Part shown: positions 25,781 to 34,368 of the stretch, one piece after another | How positions within the stretch are numbered: position 1 is the stretch's first letter | How the letters are laid out: every line of letters begins with the position of its first letter | Assembly: GCA_036655355.1 (NCBI GenBank) | Contig: JAVVQG010000006.1 | Location: 124,001 to 188,000 of the forward strand | Origin: JAUNSR01 sp036655355 | GTDB lineage: Bacteria > Bacteroidota > Bacteroidia > Bacteroidales > JAUNSR01 | Length of the DNA stretch: 64,000 nt | Reading direction: 5' to 3' | Translations under genes and position numbers: made by a program | Notes under the pieces: model-generated | Told to the model about the DNA's origin: nothing | What the model saw: only the letters and a program-made list of their open reading frames with translations | The model's database searches: none

Positions 25781-25932
25781 CTCTTATCTTAGTTTTGGTT
25801 AAATAATTCCATATTTTATCATCCGGCAGAGGCATTAAAATACCTAAAACCCTTTTTAATGTGGAATTTTTCTCCAAAAGTAGAAAACCAATATTACATA
25901 ATTAATACAAAATTAAGAGGGGAATTTCCCCT

Positions 25933-25964
25933 TTTGTTTAACTTCCTCTCTTTTTGTAACTTTG
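25933..25964 (+). promoter_or_regulatory. Promoter of the DUF3859 gene, almost on its start codon
   Basis: TTTG (25933-25936), 20 bp, TAACTTTG (25957-25964): full match to both Bacteroidetes elements. The -7 box ends 4 bp before the annotated ATG at 25969. Confidence 0.65.
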
Positions 25965-25968
25965 CTTT

Positions 25969-26370
25969 ATGGCAAAAAAGAAAATTGAAGTAAAAATGCA
26001 GAGTTGGGGTATCTATACCCAGTGGGAAAGGGGCTCGCGCGAGTTGCCCAAGATTATAAAATTTACCGATACGGTGCCTTCCGAGTTGGATATAGAGTTC
26101 GGCTATGTGTTGCATATAAAGGGAGCCAAAGGGGAAGAGGTTGAATTCGTGATGAAACATCCACCTTTCACCGATGAGCATGGAAATGTGAGGCCCGACT
26201 TCGAAGGATCTCATTTTATAAATTCGAACGACTGGAAATTCTTTTTAGGAGATACCATTTGGGCACCGGTGGAGGATAAATGCGGAACGTGGGAGCTCAT
26301 CACGTCGCTGCAAGGGAAAGAAATTGCGCGAAAAACATTTCAAATCGTGATGCCGGAGGAGCTGCTTTAA
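25969..26370 (+). CDS. DUF3859 domain protein
   Basis: 133 residues, no signal peptide, cytoplasmic. SWGIYTQWERG at residues 12-22, GYVLHIKGAKG and the C-terminal GTWELITSLQGKEIARKTF fit the DUF3859 beta-sandwich family, whose function is unknown. A consensus promoter lies so close upstream that transcription would begin about at the ATG. So either the message is leaderless or translation starts at the internal ATG at 25996 (MQSWGIY), giving 124 residues. The gene overlaps the convergent next gene by 4 bp (26367-26370). Confidence 0.75.
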   Translation: MAKKKIEVKMQSWGIYTQWERGSRELPKIIKFTDTVPSELDIEFGYVLHIKGAKGEEVEFVMKHPPFTDEHGNVRPDFEGSHFINSNDWKFFLGDTIWAPVEDKCGTWELITSLQGKEIARKTFQIVMPEELL

Positions 26371-27122
26371 CTACGCCAAGGCTGCCGGTATCTTCCAATG
26401 TATTCAACTATCTTTCCTTTTTCAAGGTGTTTTTTATCGAGGTAGATCAGAAAGCGGTAGGGATGAGCGTGATAGCTCTTCGCGGGGTTCAATCCGATGC
26501 GGGGAGCGAAATAAACGGGTTCGGTTTGCGGGTATTCGTAAGGAATCAGCCGGATGAGATCGTGTCGGAACAGATCTCCCTCCTCGATGATACGCATGAG
26601 TTTGAGGTAATCGGGACGATTCTCTATCTTGCGTGCACCCGAAACAACAGGTTGAAGGCCCAAAGCCGGGAAGATTACTTTAAGTAGCAGGGTAGAGGGG
26701 CCATACACGTATCGCTCTTTCGGGGAGAGGTCCGCACGAAGCTGTTCTATCGCCCGCACAAGAATGCCGAAAGTGACACCTTCCTTTCCAAAACACAAGT
26801 CCAGCCCCGTATAATGAAGGTTCTTATAGCCACTCTCTTTTCGGGGGCCCACATGGTGGAAGTACCACGTGGCAAACCGCGATTGTAATTCGTTGCGGTG
26901 AGACGTATCGTCGGGATGAAGTGAATCGGGATGGTTTTCCGATAATTTCGGGTTGTCGTGGTAATAGAATTCCAATTCGGTCATCCGAGCCGTTTCGCCG
27001 TTAAATTCGAGTGCGAAATGATTCATCAGAAGCTCTGAGATATGAAAAAACCACTCCTGAAACAGCTTGGAGCTGTTCGGAGTGGTTTGCAATATTTTCA
27101 AAAGTACATCTTTTTTTTCCAC
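26367..27122 (-). CDS. Conserved-looking hypothetical protein
   Basis: 251 residues, no signal peptide or membrane segment, so probably cytoplasmic. The protein is rich in charged and aromatic residues. Landmarks are NHFALEFNGETARMTELEFYY, a TGLDLCFGKEGVTFGILVRA segment, and a YVYGPSTLLLKV motif. The order of these last two faintly recalls the 3-methyladenine glycosylase (Aag) fold, but I cannot place the catalytic residue and do not assign it. It starts 6 bp after the PEBP-like gene on the same strand, so the two form an operon, and it overlaps the convergent DUF3859 gene by 4 bp. Confidence 0.6.
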   Translation of the reverse strand: MEKKDVLLKILQTTPNSSKLFQEWFFHISELLMNHFALEFNGETARMTELEFYYHDNPKLSENHPDSLHPDDTSHRNELQSRFATWYFHHVGPRKESGYKNLHYTGLDLCFGKEGVTFGILVRAIEQLRADLSPKERYVYGPSTLLLKVIFPALGLQPVVSGARKIENRPDYLKLMRIIEEGDLFRHDLIRLIPYEYPQTEPVYFAPRIGLNPAKSYHAHPYRFLIYLDKKHLEKGKIVEYIGRYRQPWRS

Positions 27123-27128
27123 GCGTTC

Positions 27129-27617
27129 TTACCTTTTATAATACATCACCATCGAGGCTTTCTCAATGGTATGCATCCACAAATGGAAGCCTACCGGATT
27201 GGCAAGCGCATCTTTATCCAGCCCGAGGGAATCCACATCAAGGGCGTACACCGTGATCAAGTAGAGGTGAAAACCGTCTCCTTCGGGAGGGCAAGGACCG
27301 CCATACCCGTATTGTCCGTAATCGTTCTTACTTTGGATCACACCCGAAGGTAACAGGTTTCGCATCGGATTACCTGCTCCGGACGGAATCGTTTGGGTCT
27401 TAACCGGAATATCGAATGCAAGCCAATGCCAAAAACCTCCGCCGGTGGGAGCGCTCTGGTCATAAATGGTGATTGCGAAACTTTTGGTTCCTTTCGGAGC
27501 ATTGATCCAGCTGAGTTGCGGTGAGATGTTTTCGCCGCCACACGCAGGGGCTGCTTCCCGAAGCGTACCTACACCACCAAGATCATTGCTGAACAGCGTA
27601 AATGTATGGATGTCCAT
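27129..27617 (-). CDS. YbhB/YbcL family Raf-kinase-inhibitor-like (PEBP) protein
   Basis: 162 residues without signal peptide. The phosphatidylethanolamine-binding fold is recognised from NISPQLSWINAPKGTKSF, the ligand-site DQSAPTGGGFWHWLAFDIP and GYGGPCPPEGDGFHLYLITVYALD. Bacterial members are small cytoplasmic or periplasmic proteins of uncertain function. Length is typical. It leads a two-gene unit with the unrecognised 251-residue protein 6 bp downstream. Confidence 0.9.
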   Translation of the reverse strand: MDIHTFTLFSNDLGGVGTLREAAPACGGENISPQLSWINAPKGTKSFAITIYDQSAPTGGGFWHWLAFDIPVKTQTIPSGAGNPMRNLLPSGVIQSKNDYGQYGYGGPCPPEGDGFHLYLITVYALDVDSLGLDKDALANPVGFHLWMHTIEKASMVMYYKR

Positions 27618-27675
27618 GGATATTTGTCATTAATTTGTAGTATAACAAATAAACCGGATCGATGTTTGCCGTATA

Positions 27676-28470
27676 TCAATGTTTCTTATAAAGTTTTTCG
27701 TATACGTACCAATAGAGTCCACCTACGAAGATTGCCCCACCGGCGATGTTCCCCAACGTCGCGGGAAGTAGGTTTTTGATGAAAAGGTCGTACATGGAGA
27801 TGTCGGCTCCTTCAAACATCGCAAGCGGTATAAAGAACATGTTGGCGATACAGTGTTCGTAACCGATAGCAACGAAGGTCATCACAGGCCACCAGATGCC
27901 CAGGATCTTTCCTGCTGTGTCTTTTGCGGACATTCCCAACCACATCGCCAAACAAACCAACCAGTTTGCGCCTACCCCTTTCAGGAAGGTGACAAAGAAA
28001 GGATTCGACGTTTTACCTACGGCGATTTTAAGGATACCTTCCTGCCAAGGCTCGTAATGAGAAAGGCCGGTTAGATACACTAGGAAATAGGCAAAGAACA
28101 AAGCGCCGATGAAGTTGCCCGTCCACACCAAAGCCCAGTTGCGGAACGCCTTTTTCCAAGGCTGTCTGCCACTCATCGTGTTTGGGATGAAATAAGCACA
28201 GTTGCCCGTAAACAACTCCCCCCCGGCTAATACGACTAGGATCAGACCGATGGGAAAGGCGGCGCCCATAAATAATTTAATGATACCGGGATTACCCGCA
28301 GCGAAAGCCGGGAATCCGTATCCGAATAAAATAGAAAGAAGTCCACCCATTGCGATGTATGCTCCGGCAAGGAAGCTCAACGCCATTGTTTTCTTGAAAC
28401 TATAATCCCCCTTCTCCATTGCCGAGTTACCGGCATATGTCACAATTTCTTTTGGTGACAACATTTTCAT
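27676..28470 (-). CDS. focA: Formate/nitrite transporter (FocA/NirC family)
   Basis: 264 residues with six predicted membrane helices. Family motifs visible are the N-terminal KTMALSFLAGAYIAMGG, the LAGGELFTGNC helix break and the AIGYEHCIANMFFIP loop. It moves formate, or related small anions, across the inner membrane. In this organism the natural partner is the pyruvate formate-lyase at 14-17 kb, though the genes are not adjacent. Substrate preference (formate versus nitrite) is inferred from that context. A -7 box lies 47 bp upstream. Confidence 0.9.
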   Translation of the reverse strand: MKMLSPKEIVTYAGNSAMEKGDYSFKKTMALSFLAGAYIAMGGLLSILFGYGFPAFAAGNPGIIKLFMGAAFPIGLILVVLAGGELFTGNCAYFIPNTMSGRQPWKKAFRNWALVWTGNFIGALFFAYFLVYLTGLSHYEPWQEGILKIAVGKTSNPFFVTFLKGVGANWLVCLAMWLGMSAKDTAGKILGIWWPVMTFVAIGYEHCIANMFFIPLAMFEGADISMYDLFIKNLLPATLGNIAGGAIFVGGLYWYVYEKLYKKH

Positions 28471-28516
28471 CTGAAATATAATTTAGTTAGAAGTTCTGCT
28501 TATTTTTTTAGCGGCG

Positions 28517-28524
28517 CAAAGATA
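28517..28524 (-). promoter_or_regulatory. -7 box for focA
   Basis: CAAAGATA on the plus strand is TATCTTTG on the minus strand. No clear -33 match was found. Confidence 0.4.
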
Positions 28525-28655
28525 GTATTATCGAGTGGAAAGTGACATAAAGTATTGCGTAAAGTAATGAGTAATGTGGTGAATAAAAGGTAAAAGATAA
28601 CGTCTTTTACTCTTTATTTGCGTCGATACCATTCTCAGACAGCGGTTTATTTGAT

Positions 28656-28663
28656 TATCTTTG
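28656..28663 (+). promoter_or_regulatory. -7 box for the ABC-F gene
   Basis: TATCTTTG, exact consensus, 22 bp before the ATG at 28685; the -33 region is poor. Confidence 0.45.
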
Positions 28664-28684
28664 CCGGCGTTTTAAAAAATTATT

Positions 28685-30325
28685 ATGGTATCAGTAGACG
28701 GATTAACGGTAGAGTTCGGTGGAACGACGCTTTTTGAAGATATTTCCTTTGTAATTAATGAGAAAGACCGCATCGCCCTGATGGGTAAGAACGGTGCCGG
28801 CAAATCAACCTTGTTGAAGATTCTTGCCGGTGTTCGTCAGCCTTCACGCGGTAGGGTATCCTTTCCAAAAGATACGGTGATCGCCTATTTGCCTCAGCAC
28901 CTGTTGACGCAAGATGGACGTACCGTTTTCGAAGAGGCCTCGCAGGCTTTTGTTCACCTTTTCGAAATGGAAAAGGAGATCAATGAATTGAACGATCAGT
29001 TGGCTACTAGAACCGATTACGAATCGGATTCATACATGGAGCTGATTGAAAAAGTTTCTGCTTTAAGCGAGAAATTCTATACGATCGATATGACCCATTT
29101 CGATGAGGATGTGGAGAAGACCCTGCTTGGACTGGGTTTCAAACGAGACGACTTTCAAAAGCAAACCAGCGAATTCAGCGGTGGATGGCGTATGCGTATC
29201 GAGTTGGCTAAGATGTTGCTTCAGAATCCGGATGTAATCCTGCTGGATGAGCCGACCAATCACCTCGATATCGAATCGATCCAGTGGCTCGAAGACTTCT
29301 TGGTGGAGAGCGGAAAAGCGGTGGTGGTTATTTCGCATGACCGTGCGTTCGTAGACCGTATTACGACTCGTACGATCGAGGTGACGATGGGCCGCATCTA
29401 CGACTATAAAGTAAACTATACGAAATACCTGGAATTGCGTAAAGAGCGTCGTGCACAGCAGCAGAAACAGTATGAAGAGCAGCAGAAGATGATTCAGGAG
29501 AACGTTGATTTCATCGAACGTTTCAAAGGAACCTATTCTAAAACCCTTCAGGTGCAGTCGCGTGTGAAGATGTTGGAGAAACTCCAAATCATCGAAGTGG
29601 ATGAAGAGGATACCTCTGCTTTGCGTTTGAAATTTCCGCCTTCGCCACGTTCGGGTAATTACCCGGTGTCGGCAGAGAGCGTGGGTAAGAGCTACGGAGA
29701 GCATACTGTTTTCGGAAATGCAAATTTTATGGTGGAACGTGGACAGAAGATCGCTTTCGTGGGACGAAACGGCGAGGGTAAATCAACACTCGTGAAATGT
29801 ATCATGAAGGAGTTGGAACACGACGGCACATTGACGCTGGGCCACAACGTGCAGATCGGTTACTTCGCACAGAACCAGGCTTCGTTGTTGGATGAGGAAT
29901 TGACCGTTTTCCAGACCATCGACGATGTGGCCAGAGGTGAGATCCGTAACAAGATCAAAGACCTCTTGGGTGCCTTTATGTTCGGCGGCGAAGCATCAAC
30001 GAAGAAAGTGAAAGTGCTTTCGGGAGGTGAACGTACCCGTTTGGCAATGATCAAACTTTTGCTTGAACCGGTGAATCTGTTGATTCTCGATGAGCCGACC
30101 AATCACCTGGATATGCGTACGAAAGATGTGCTGAAGGCCGCTTTGAAAGATTTTGACGGAACGTTGATCGTGGTATCGCATGACCGTGACTTCCTGGACG
30201 GTTTGGTAGACCGCGTGTATGAGTTCGGTAATAAGAAGGTAACCGAGCACCTGGAAGGAATCTATGAATTTATGGAAAGAAAGAAAATGGATAACCTCCG
30301 TGAATTGGAGCGTGCAAAAAAATAA
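28685..30325 (+). CDS. ABC-F family ATPase
   Basis: 546 residues, two ABC domains and no membrane segment, the ABC-F pattern. First domain: Walker A GKNGAGKST (about 34-42), signature FSGGWRMRIELAKML, Walker B LLDEPTNHLD. A charged coiled-coil linker (RRAQQQKQYEEQQKMI, P-site tRNA interaction motif region, about residues 255-285) follows. Second domain: GRNGEGKST, signature LSGGERTRLAMIKLL, LILDEPTNHLD. ABC-F proteins act on the ribosome in translation or antibiotic protection. The sequence looks like the housekeeping YbiT/Uup-type rather than a resistance protein, but the subgroup is not certain. Confidence 0.92.
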   Translation: MVSVDGLTVEFGGTTLFEDISFVINEKDRIALMGKNGAGKSTLLKILAGVRQPSRGRVSFPKDTVIAYLPQHLLTQDGRTVFEEASQAFVHLFEMEKEINELNDQLATRTDYESDSYMELIEKVSALSEKFYTIDMTHFDEDVEKTLLGLGFKRDDFQKQTSEFSGGWRMRIELAKMLLQNPDVILLDEPTNHLDIESIQWLEDFLVESGKAVVVISHDRAFVDRITTRTIEVTMGRIYDYKVNYTKYLELRKERRAQQQKQYEEQQKMIQENVDFIERFKGTYSKTLQVQSRVKMLEKLQIIEVDEEDTSALRLKFPPSPRSGNYPVSAESVGKSYGEHTVFGNANFMVERGQKIAFVGRNGEGKSTLVKCIMKELEHDGTLTLGHNVQIGYFAQNQASLLDEELTVFQTIDDVARGEIRNKIKDLLGAFMFGGEASTKKVKVLSGGERTRLAMIKLLLEPVNLLILDEPTNHLDMRTKDVLKAALKDFDGTLIVVSHDRDFLDGLVDRVYEFGNKKVTEHLEGIYEFMERKKMDNLRELERAKK

Positions 30326-30348
30326 TATCGGTTGAGAGCGGATATCGG

Positions 30349-30391
30349 GAGTCTCGTGGCATGTTTTAGCATGTTGCGGGACTCTTTTTTT
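30349..30391 (+). terminator. Terminator behind the ABC-F gene
   Basis: GAGTCTCG-GCATG pairs with CATG-GCGGGACTC (imperfect) around TTTTAG, followed by TTTTTTT. Confidence 0.75.
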
Positions 30392-30450
30392 ATTTCCTGC
30401 ATGTCGCTTCCCTTTCGGCACGCGGGGATCGCTTTTTCACAACCGTTGTT

Positions 30451-30484
30451 TTTGGGTTTAATCAGATAAATTATTATATATTTG
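30451..30484 (+). promoter_or_regulatory. Promoter of mtgA
   Basis: TTTG (30451-30454), 22 bp, TATATTTG (30477-30484); exact -7 box with a slightly long spacer. Confidence 0.5.
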
Positions 30485-30519
30485 TTTTTATTCGATTTAC
30501 AATACATACCTGGAAAAAT

Positions 30520-31206
30520 ATGATTCGTTTTCTATTCCGCTGGATAGGACGATTGATCGCCCTGTTCCTCCTTTCGACCGTTTTTATGACCCTTGTTTAT
30601 CGCTATGTGCCTGTATACATCACGCCATTGATGGTGATACGGGTGATCGCACAACTCGGAGCAGGTGAGAAAGTTACGTTTCACCACGCATGGGTGCCCC
30701 TGAACCGGATTTCCAAATCGCTGCCTCAGGCCGTAGTTGCCTCAGAAGACAACCGCTTTATGCAACACAACGGATTTGATCTGGAGGCGATAAAACAGGC
30801 TGCCAAAGAGAATGAAACGCGAAAACGACCGCGCGGTGCGAGTACAATCTCTCAGCAAACGGCAAAGAATATTTTTTTATGGCCCCAATCCTCTTGGGTG
30901 CGAAAAGGACTGGAGGTGTATTTTACCTTTCTGATCGAAACGTTCTGGAGTAAGGCTCGGATCATGGAGGTGTATCTTAATTCGATCGAGATGGGCAACG
31001 GTATTTACGGGGCAGAAGCGGTAGCGAAATACCATTTTCATACCACGGCAAAGCAGTTATCTCCCGCTCAATGCGCTCTGATTGCGGCTACGCTCCCTAA
31101 TCCGATCCGGTTTAATTCCGCCAAACCATCGCCATATATGCTCAGACGACAACGGCAGATCCTATCGCTGATGGGAAAAATCGGCACCGTTTCGTTCGAT
31201 AAATAA
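30520..31206 (+). CDS. mtgA: Monofunctional biosynthetic peptidoglycan transglycosylase
   Basis: 228 residues: one N-terminal membrane anchor (residues about 8-30) and a single GT51 domain. Motifs: catalytic Glu in VVASEDNRFMQHNGFD, RGASTISQQTAKNIF, and KARIMEVYLNSIEMGNGIYGAEA. No transpeptidase domain, so it only polymerises lipid II into glycan strands, acting on the periplasmic face of the inner membrane. Length matches the family. lipB follows 34 bp later on the same strand, and the two are probably co-transcribed. Confidence 0.95.
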   Translation: MIRFLFRWIGRLIALFLLSTVFMTLVYRYVPVYITPLMVIRVIAQLGAGEKVTFHHAWVPLNRISKSLPQAVVASEDNRFMQHNGFDLEAIKQAAKENETRKRPRGASTISQQTAKNIFLWPQSSWVRKGLEVYFTFLIETFWSKARIMEVYLNSIEMGNGIYGAEAVAKYHFHTTAKQLSPAQCALIAATLPNPIRFNSAKPSPYMLRRQRQILSLMGKIGTVSFDK

Positions 31207-31240
31207 TGAACCGACAGAAATAATAGTAATTGAAAAACAG

Positions 31241-31903
31241 ATGAAGAAGCTTATTTTAGAGGAGTGGGGACGTATCGATTATCCGCAGGCCTGGATGCGT
31301 CAGAAGGAGTTGTTCGAAACGGCACTTCAACTTAAGAAGGGAAGTCTGCCGGTACCCAACCGCTGGATTTTCTGTGAACACAATCCCGTGATCACCCTGG
31401 GTAAGAGCGGCAAACAAGAGAACCTGCTGCTGACTCCCGAATTATTGGAGCAACGCGGTGTGCTTTATCAAGAGATCGACCGCGGAGGCGATGTCACTTA
31501 CCATGGTCCGGGACAGCTGGTGGGCTATCCGATCCTGGATCTGGAGAATTTTCAAATCGGACTGCGCCGTTACATTTGGTTGCTTGAGGAGACGATTATC
31601 CGAACCATCGCCACTTACGGATTGTTAGGAAAAAGAATAGAGGGTGCTTCGGGAGTTTGGCTGGACGCGGAATCGGCATATCCAAGGAAGATCTGTGCGA
31701 TCGGGGTGAAAAGTTCCAGGTTTTTGACCATGCATGGGTTTGCACTGAATGTCAATACGGATCTTTCCTATTTTACGCTGATTAACCCTTGCGGTTTTAC
31801 CACGAAGGGCGTTACTTCTCTGGAGCATGAATTGGGGCGGAAAACGGATATGGAGGAGGTTCAGGAACGGGTGTTTCGCATCGCCTCCGAACTGTTTGCC
31901 TAA
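31241..31903 (+). CDS. lipB: Octanoyltransferase (lipoyl synthesis)
   Basis: 220 residues. LipB transfers octanoyl groups from acyl carrier protein to lipoyl domains of the 2-oxoacid dehydrogenase and glycine-cleavage enzymes. Motifs seen: RGGDVTYHGPGQLVGYPI, the catalytic-Lys region KICAIGVK, MHGFALNVNTDL, and the acyl-accepting Cys in INPCG. Cytoplasmic. It sits between mtgA and a CvfB-like gene. A -7 box 28 bp after its stop suggests that the latter has its own promoter. Confidence 0.95.
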   Translation: MKKLILEEWGRIDYPQAWMRQKELFETALQLKKGSLPVPNRWIFCEHNPVITLGKSGKQENLLLTPELLEQRGVLYQEIDRGGDVTYHGPGQLVGYPILDLENFQIGLRRYIWLLEETIIRTIATYGLLGKRIEGASGVWLDAESAYPRKICAIGVKSSRFLTMHGFALNVNTDLSYFTLINPCGFTTKGVTSLEHELGRKTDMEEVQERVFRIASELFA

Positions 31904-31930
31904 AGATACCTCAGTTCGGTTTGTTTTTCG

Positions 31931-31938
31931 TAACTTTG
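31931..31938 (+). promoter_or_regulatory. -7 box for the CvfB-like gene
   Basis: TAACTTTG, exact consensus, about 67 bp upstream of the ATG at 32005; no clear -33. Confidence 0.4.
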
Positions 31939-32004
31939 TAGATGAACACAGGCCCGTAGAAAGAGGTTTCTCTCGGACGAAAGGCCTTTATAAATGCATT
32001 CTTT

Positions 32005-32850
32005 ATGGTAAAGATCGGTAAGTACAATAAGATGACAGTGGTTAAATCACTCGATTTTGGAATTTACCTGGACGGGGGTAGTGGTTTAGAGATCCTGATG
32101 CCCAGACGTTATGTACCCGAGGGTACTGAAATCGACGACGAGTTGGATTGTTTCGTTTATCTCGATTCGGAAGACCGTTTGTTGGCAACAACGGAAACAC
32201 CTTACGCCACGGTAGGGGAGTTTGCGCTCCTGAAGGTGAACTCAGCCAACTCTGTAGGTGCTTTTATGGATTGGGGAGTGTCAAAAGAGCTGTTGGTTCC
32301 TTTCCGCGAGCAAAAGGTAACGATGGAAGAGGGTCGTTCTTATCTGGTATACATTTACGAGGACATGGTTTCTCACCGTATCGCCGGATCCGCAAAACTG
32401 AACAAGTTCCTTGACAATACGCCGCCCGATTATAAAAGCAATCAAGAGGTCGATCTGATCATCATGAAGCAGACCGATCTGGGTTTCAAAGTGATTATCG
32501 ATGGTTTGCACTCCGGAATGATTTACCACAACCAGATCTTCAAGCCTGTAAAGGTGGGCGATAAGATGAAGGGTTATGTAAAAGAGGTTCGCCCGGATGA
32601 GAAGATCGACGTGATGTTGCAGCCTCAAGGATATCAGAAAGTGGTTGGAAGTCTCGAAAACGAAATCATGGATCAGTTGGCTGAAAACGAGGGTTTCCTT
32701 CCTTTTACGGATAAAAGCGATCCGGATGTGATCATGGCTGAATTCCATTGCAGCAAGAAAAACTTCAAAAAGGCTTTGGGAGCACTCTATAAGCAGAATC
32801 GGATAGAACTCCTGGAAAATGGAATAAAGCTTACTTCTGCTAAGAAATAA
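32005..32850 (+). CDS. S1-domain RNA-binding protein, CvfB-like
   Basis: 281 residues, cytoplasmic. Multiple S1-like OB domains: residues about 5-60 (VVKSLDFGIYLDGG), about 70-135 (FALLKVNSANSVGAFMDWG), and 150-215 (VDLIIMKQTDLGFKVIIDG), with a C-terminal winged-helix segment (HCSKKNFKKALGALYKQNRI). This S1-S1-S1-WH layout is that of CvfB, an RNA-binding regulator of gene expression. ATG 32029 (MTVVKSLDFG) is an alternative start. A strong terminator follows. Confidence 0.88.
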   Translation: MVKIGKYNKMTVVKSLDFGIYLDGGSGLEILMPRRYVPEGTEIDDELDCFVYLDSEDRLLATTETPYATVGEFALLKVNSANSVGAFMDWGVSKELLVPFREQKVTMEEGRSYLVYIYEDMVSHRIAGSAKLNKFLDNTPPDYKSNQEVDLIIMKQTDLGFKVIIDGLHSGMIYHNQIFKPVKVGDKMKGYVKEVRPDEKIDVMLQPQGYQKVVGSLENEIMDQLAENEGFLPFTDKSDPDVIMAEFHCSKKNFKKALGALYKQNRIELLENGIKLTSAKK

Positions 32851-32863
32851 TACAAAAAACAGT

Positions 32864-32904
32864 AAAGCGTACACCTAAATTTAATAGGTCTGTACGCTTT
32901 TTTG
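32864..32904 (+). terminator. Terminator behind the CvfB-like gene
   Basis: AAAGCGTACA-CCT pairs with AGG-TC-TGTACGCTTT, followed by TTTTGC. Confidence 0.85.
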
Positions 32905-33070
32905 CTTTTGTATTTATGTTTAAAAAAAAACTTTAAATAAAGCTGAATGAAAAACTTTTTATAGTGCGTATTGTTTAAAGGATGTAAGTGATCAATTGAT
33001 AGCCGGATATCGAACGATCATTTGCAGAAGAACAACTCAATACAAAGGTCTAACTTTAACTAGCTTAACT

Positions 33071-34120
33071 ATGAAACGTTTTACCATTCTTGCAGCTTTT
33101 GTTCTTCTCTGTTGTACGCTAGTAAGCGGTCAAACGGAGATTAGTAAGCTGCAAAGCTTTTTGCAACAACCTTCAGCAGACGGTGTATCCAATGCTGAGA
33201 AATTAGGCATCTCCGATATGTCTAATCCTGTAATGTGGGCCGGTGTTTCCGTAATGGGAAATAATATTACGGCTATTAACTGGTCTGGTAAGAATCTCGC
33301 AGGAGAATTGGATCTTTCCGGTTTCCCTTATCTTCAGAATGTGAACTTGTCAAAGAATGCGCTTACCGCACTAGACGTTCACAACTCTCCACTCTTGGTC
33401 AATCTGGATGTTTCTAAAAACAAACTGACATCCCTGAATATGACCGGATGTATGAACCTTCAGACTGTAAATTGCGAAAAGAACCTATTGACGACTTTCT
33501 CAATTTCAGACTCCACAAAAATTAAAAATCTGAACTGTTCAGATAATGATTTTGGTGAATTGGATGTTCGTAACCAACCTTATCTGGTAACCCTGAATTG
33601 TCAGGATGCACGTATTCAGAGCCTTCGCGTAGAAGGATGTGCTGATCTGAAGAACCTTTATTGCGGTTATAATAAATTGACCGGTATGTTCCTTGTTGGA
33701 ACGGATGCCCTTCAGTATATCAACGCAGTAGGTAACCGAATCGATAAGTTTGTCATCTCTGATGCTCCAAATCTTCAGACATTGATGTGCGGAGGTAACA
33801 ACATGACTCAACTTGCTGTTCTGAACTGCCCTAGTTTTATCGATCTTGAATGTTCCGGCAACTCATTGACTTCCATTAATCTGGAAAATACAATGAACTT
33901 GATTCGTATCGATTGTTCATGGAATCAGTTGACTCAGTTGGATTTGAGTAACCGCACCATGCTGCAGCGTGTCGTTTGTAATACCAACCAGTTGCGTATG
34001 TTGGATTTGACTTTCTGCCCGAACCTGACTTACTTGAATTGTTCTAACAACCAGCTAACAGATATGCGTTTGCAGGGTGATCAGAACCTACGTGTATTTA
34101 TCTGTGGTGGCCAGTATTAA
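33071..34120 (+). CDS. Secreted leucine-rich-repeat protein with cysteine ladder
   Basis: 349 residues from ATG 33071, giving a signal peptide (LAAFVLLCCTLVSGQ); the longer frame upstream lacks a signal and is rejected. After about 60 residues come some 11 repeats of about 21 residues of the form LxxLxCxxNxLTxLxLxxxxx. Examples are NLNCSDNDFGEL, LECSGNSLTSI and LNCSNNQLTDM. In nearly every repeat a Cys occupies the same inner position, forming a buried cysteine ladder in the predicted solenoid. No catalytic or sorting domain follows; the protein stops inside the last repeat (VFICGGQY). A protein-binding role at or outside the cell surface is likely, partner unknown. Confidence 0.8.
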   Translation: MKRFTILAAFVLLCCTLVSGQTEISKLQSFLQQPSADGVSNAEKLGISDMSNPVMWAGVSVMGNNITAINWSGKNLAGELDLSGFPYLQNVNLSKNALTALDVHNSPLLVNLDVSKNKLTSLNMTGCMNLQTVNCEKNLLTTFSISDSTKIKNLNCSDNDFGELDVRNQPYLVTLNCQDARIQSLRVEGCADLKNLYCGYNKLTGMFLVGTDALQYINAVGNRIDKFVISDAPNLQTLMCGGNNMTQLAVLNCPSFIDLECSGNSLTSINLENTMNLIRIDCSWNQLTQLDLSNRTMLQRVVCNTNQLRMLDLTFCPNLTYLNCSNNQLTDMRLQGDQNLRVFICGGQY

Positions 34121-34186
34121 AAGAAATCATTCATAATAGAAGCGTGTGAATAAAGTGGGATGAATCGTATAACGAGTTATGAATAA

Positions 34187-34222
34187 GACGGGCTCTGTTT
34201 GCATTTGTAAACAGGGCCCGTT
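34187..34222 (+). terminator. Possible terminator behind the LRR gene
   Basis: ACGGGC-CTGTTT pairs with AAACAG-GCCCGT around GCATTTGT. The T run after it is weak. Confidence 0.55.
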
Positions 34223-34318
34223 GACTTTATTGCTGCTTCGAAGGCGGCATTGACAGTTTTTAAGCGATTTCCATCGTATCCCATTTCGCTAAAAGGATGA
34301 TTTCTCCCTATAAAATGT

Positions 34319-34326
34319 TATTTTTG
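34319..34326 (+). promoter_or_regulatory. -7 box for valS
   Basis: TATTTTTG matches the consensus. It lies downstream of the longest-frame ATG (34297) and 42 bp upstream of ATG 34369, supporting the latter start. Confidence 0.45.
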
Positions 34327-34368
34327 CGGGATATTTCTGAGTTTGAATTCAAATACAACATAAATTTT

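Noticed and set aside
26367..27122. 3-methyladenine DNA glycosylase (Aag)
   Set aside because: Only a loose order of short motifs; catalytic residues could not be located, so no assignment was made.
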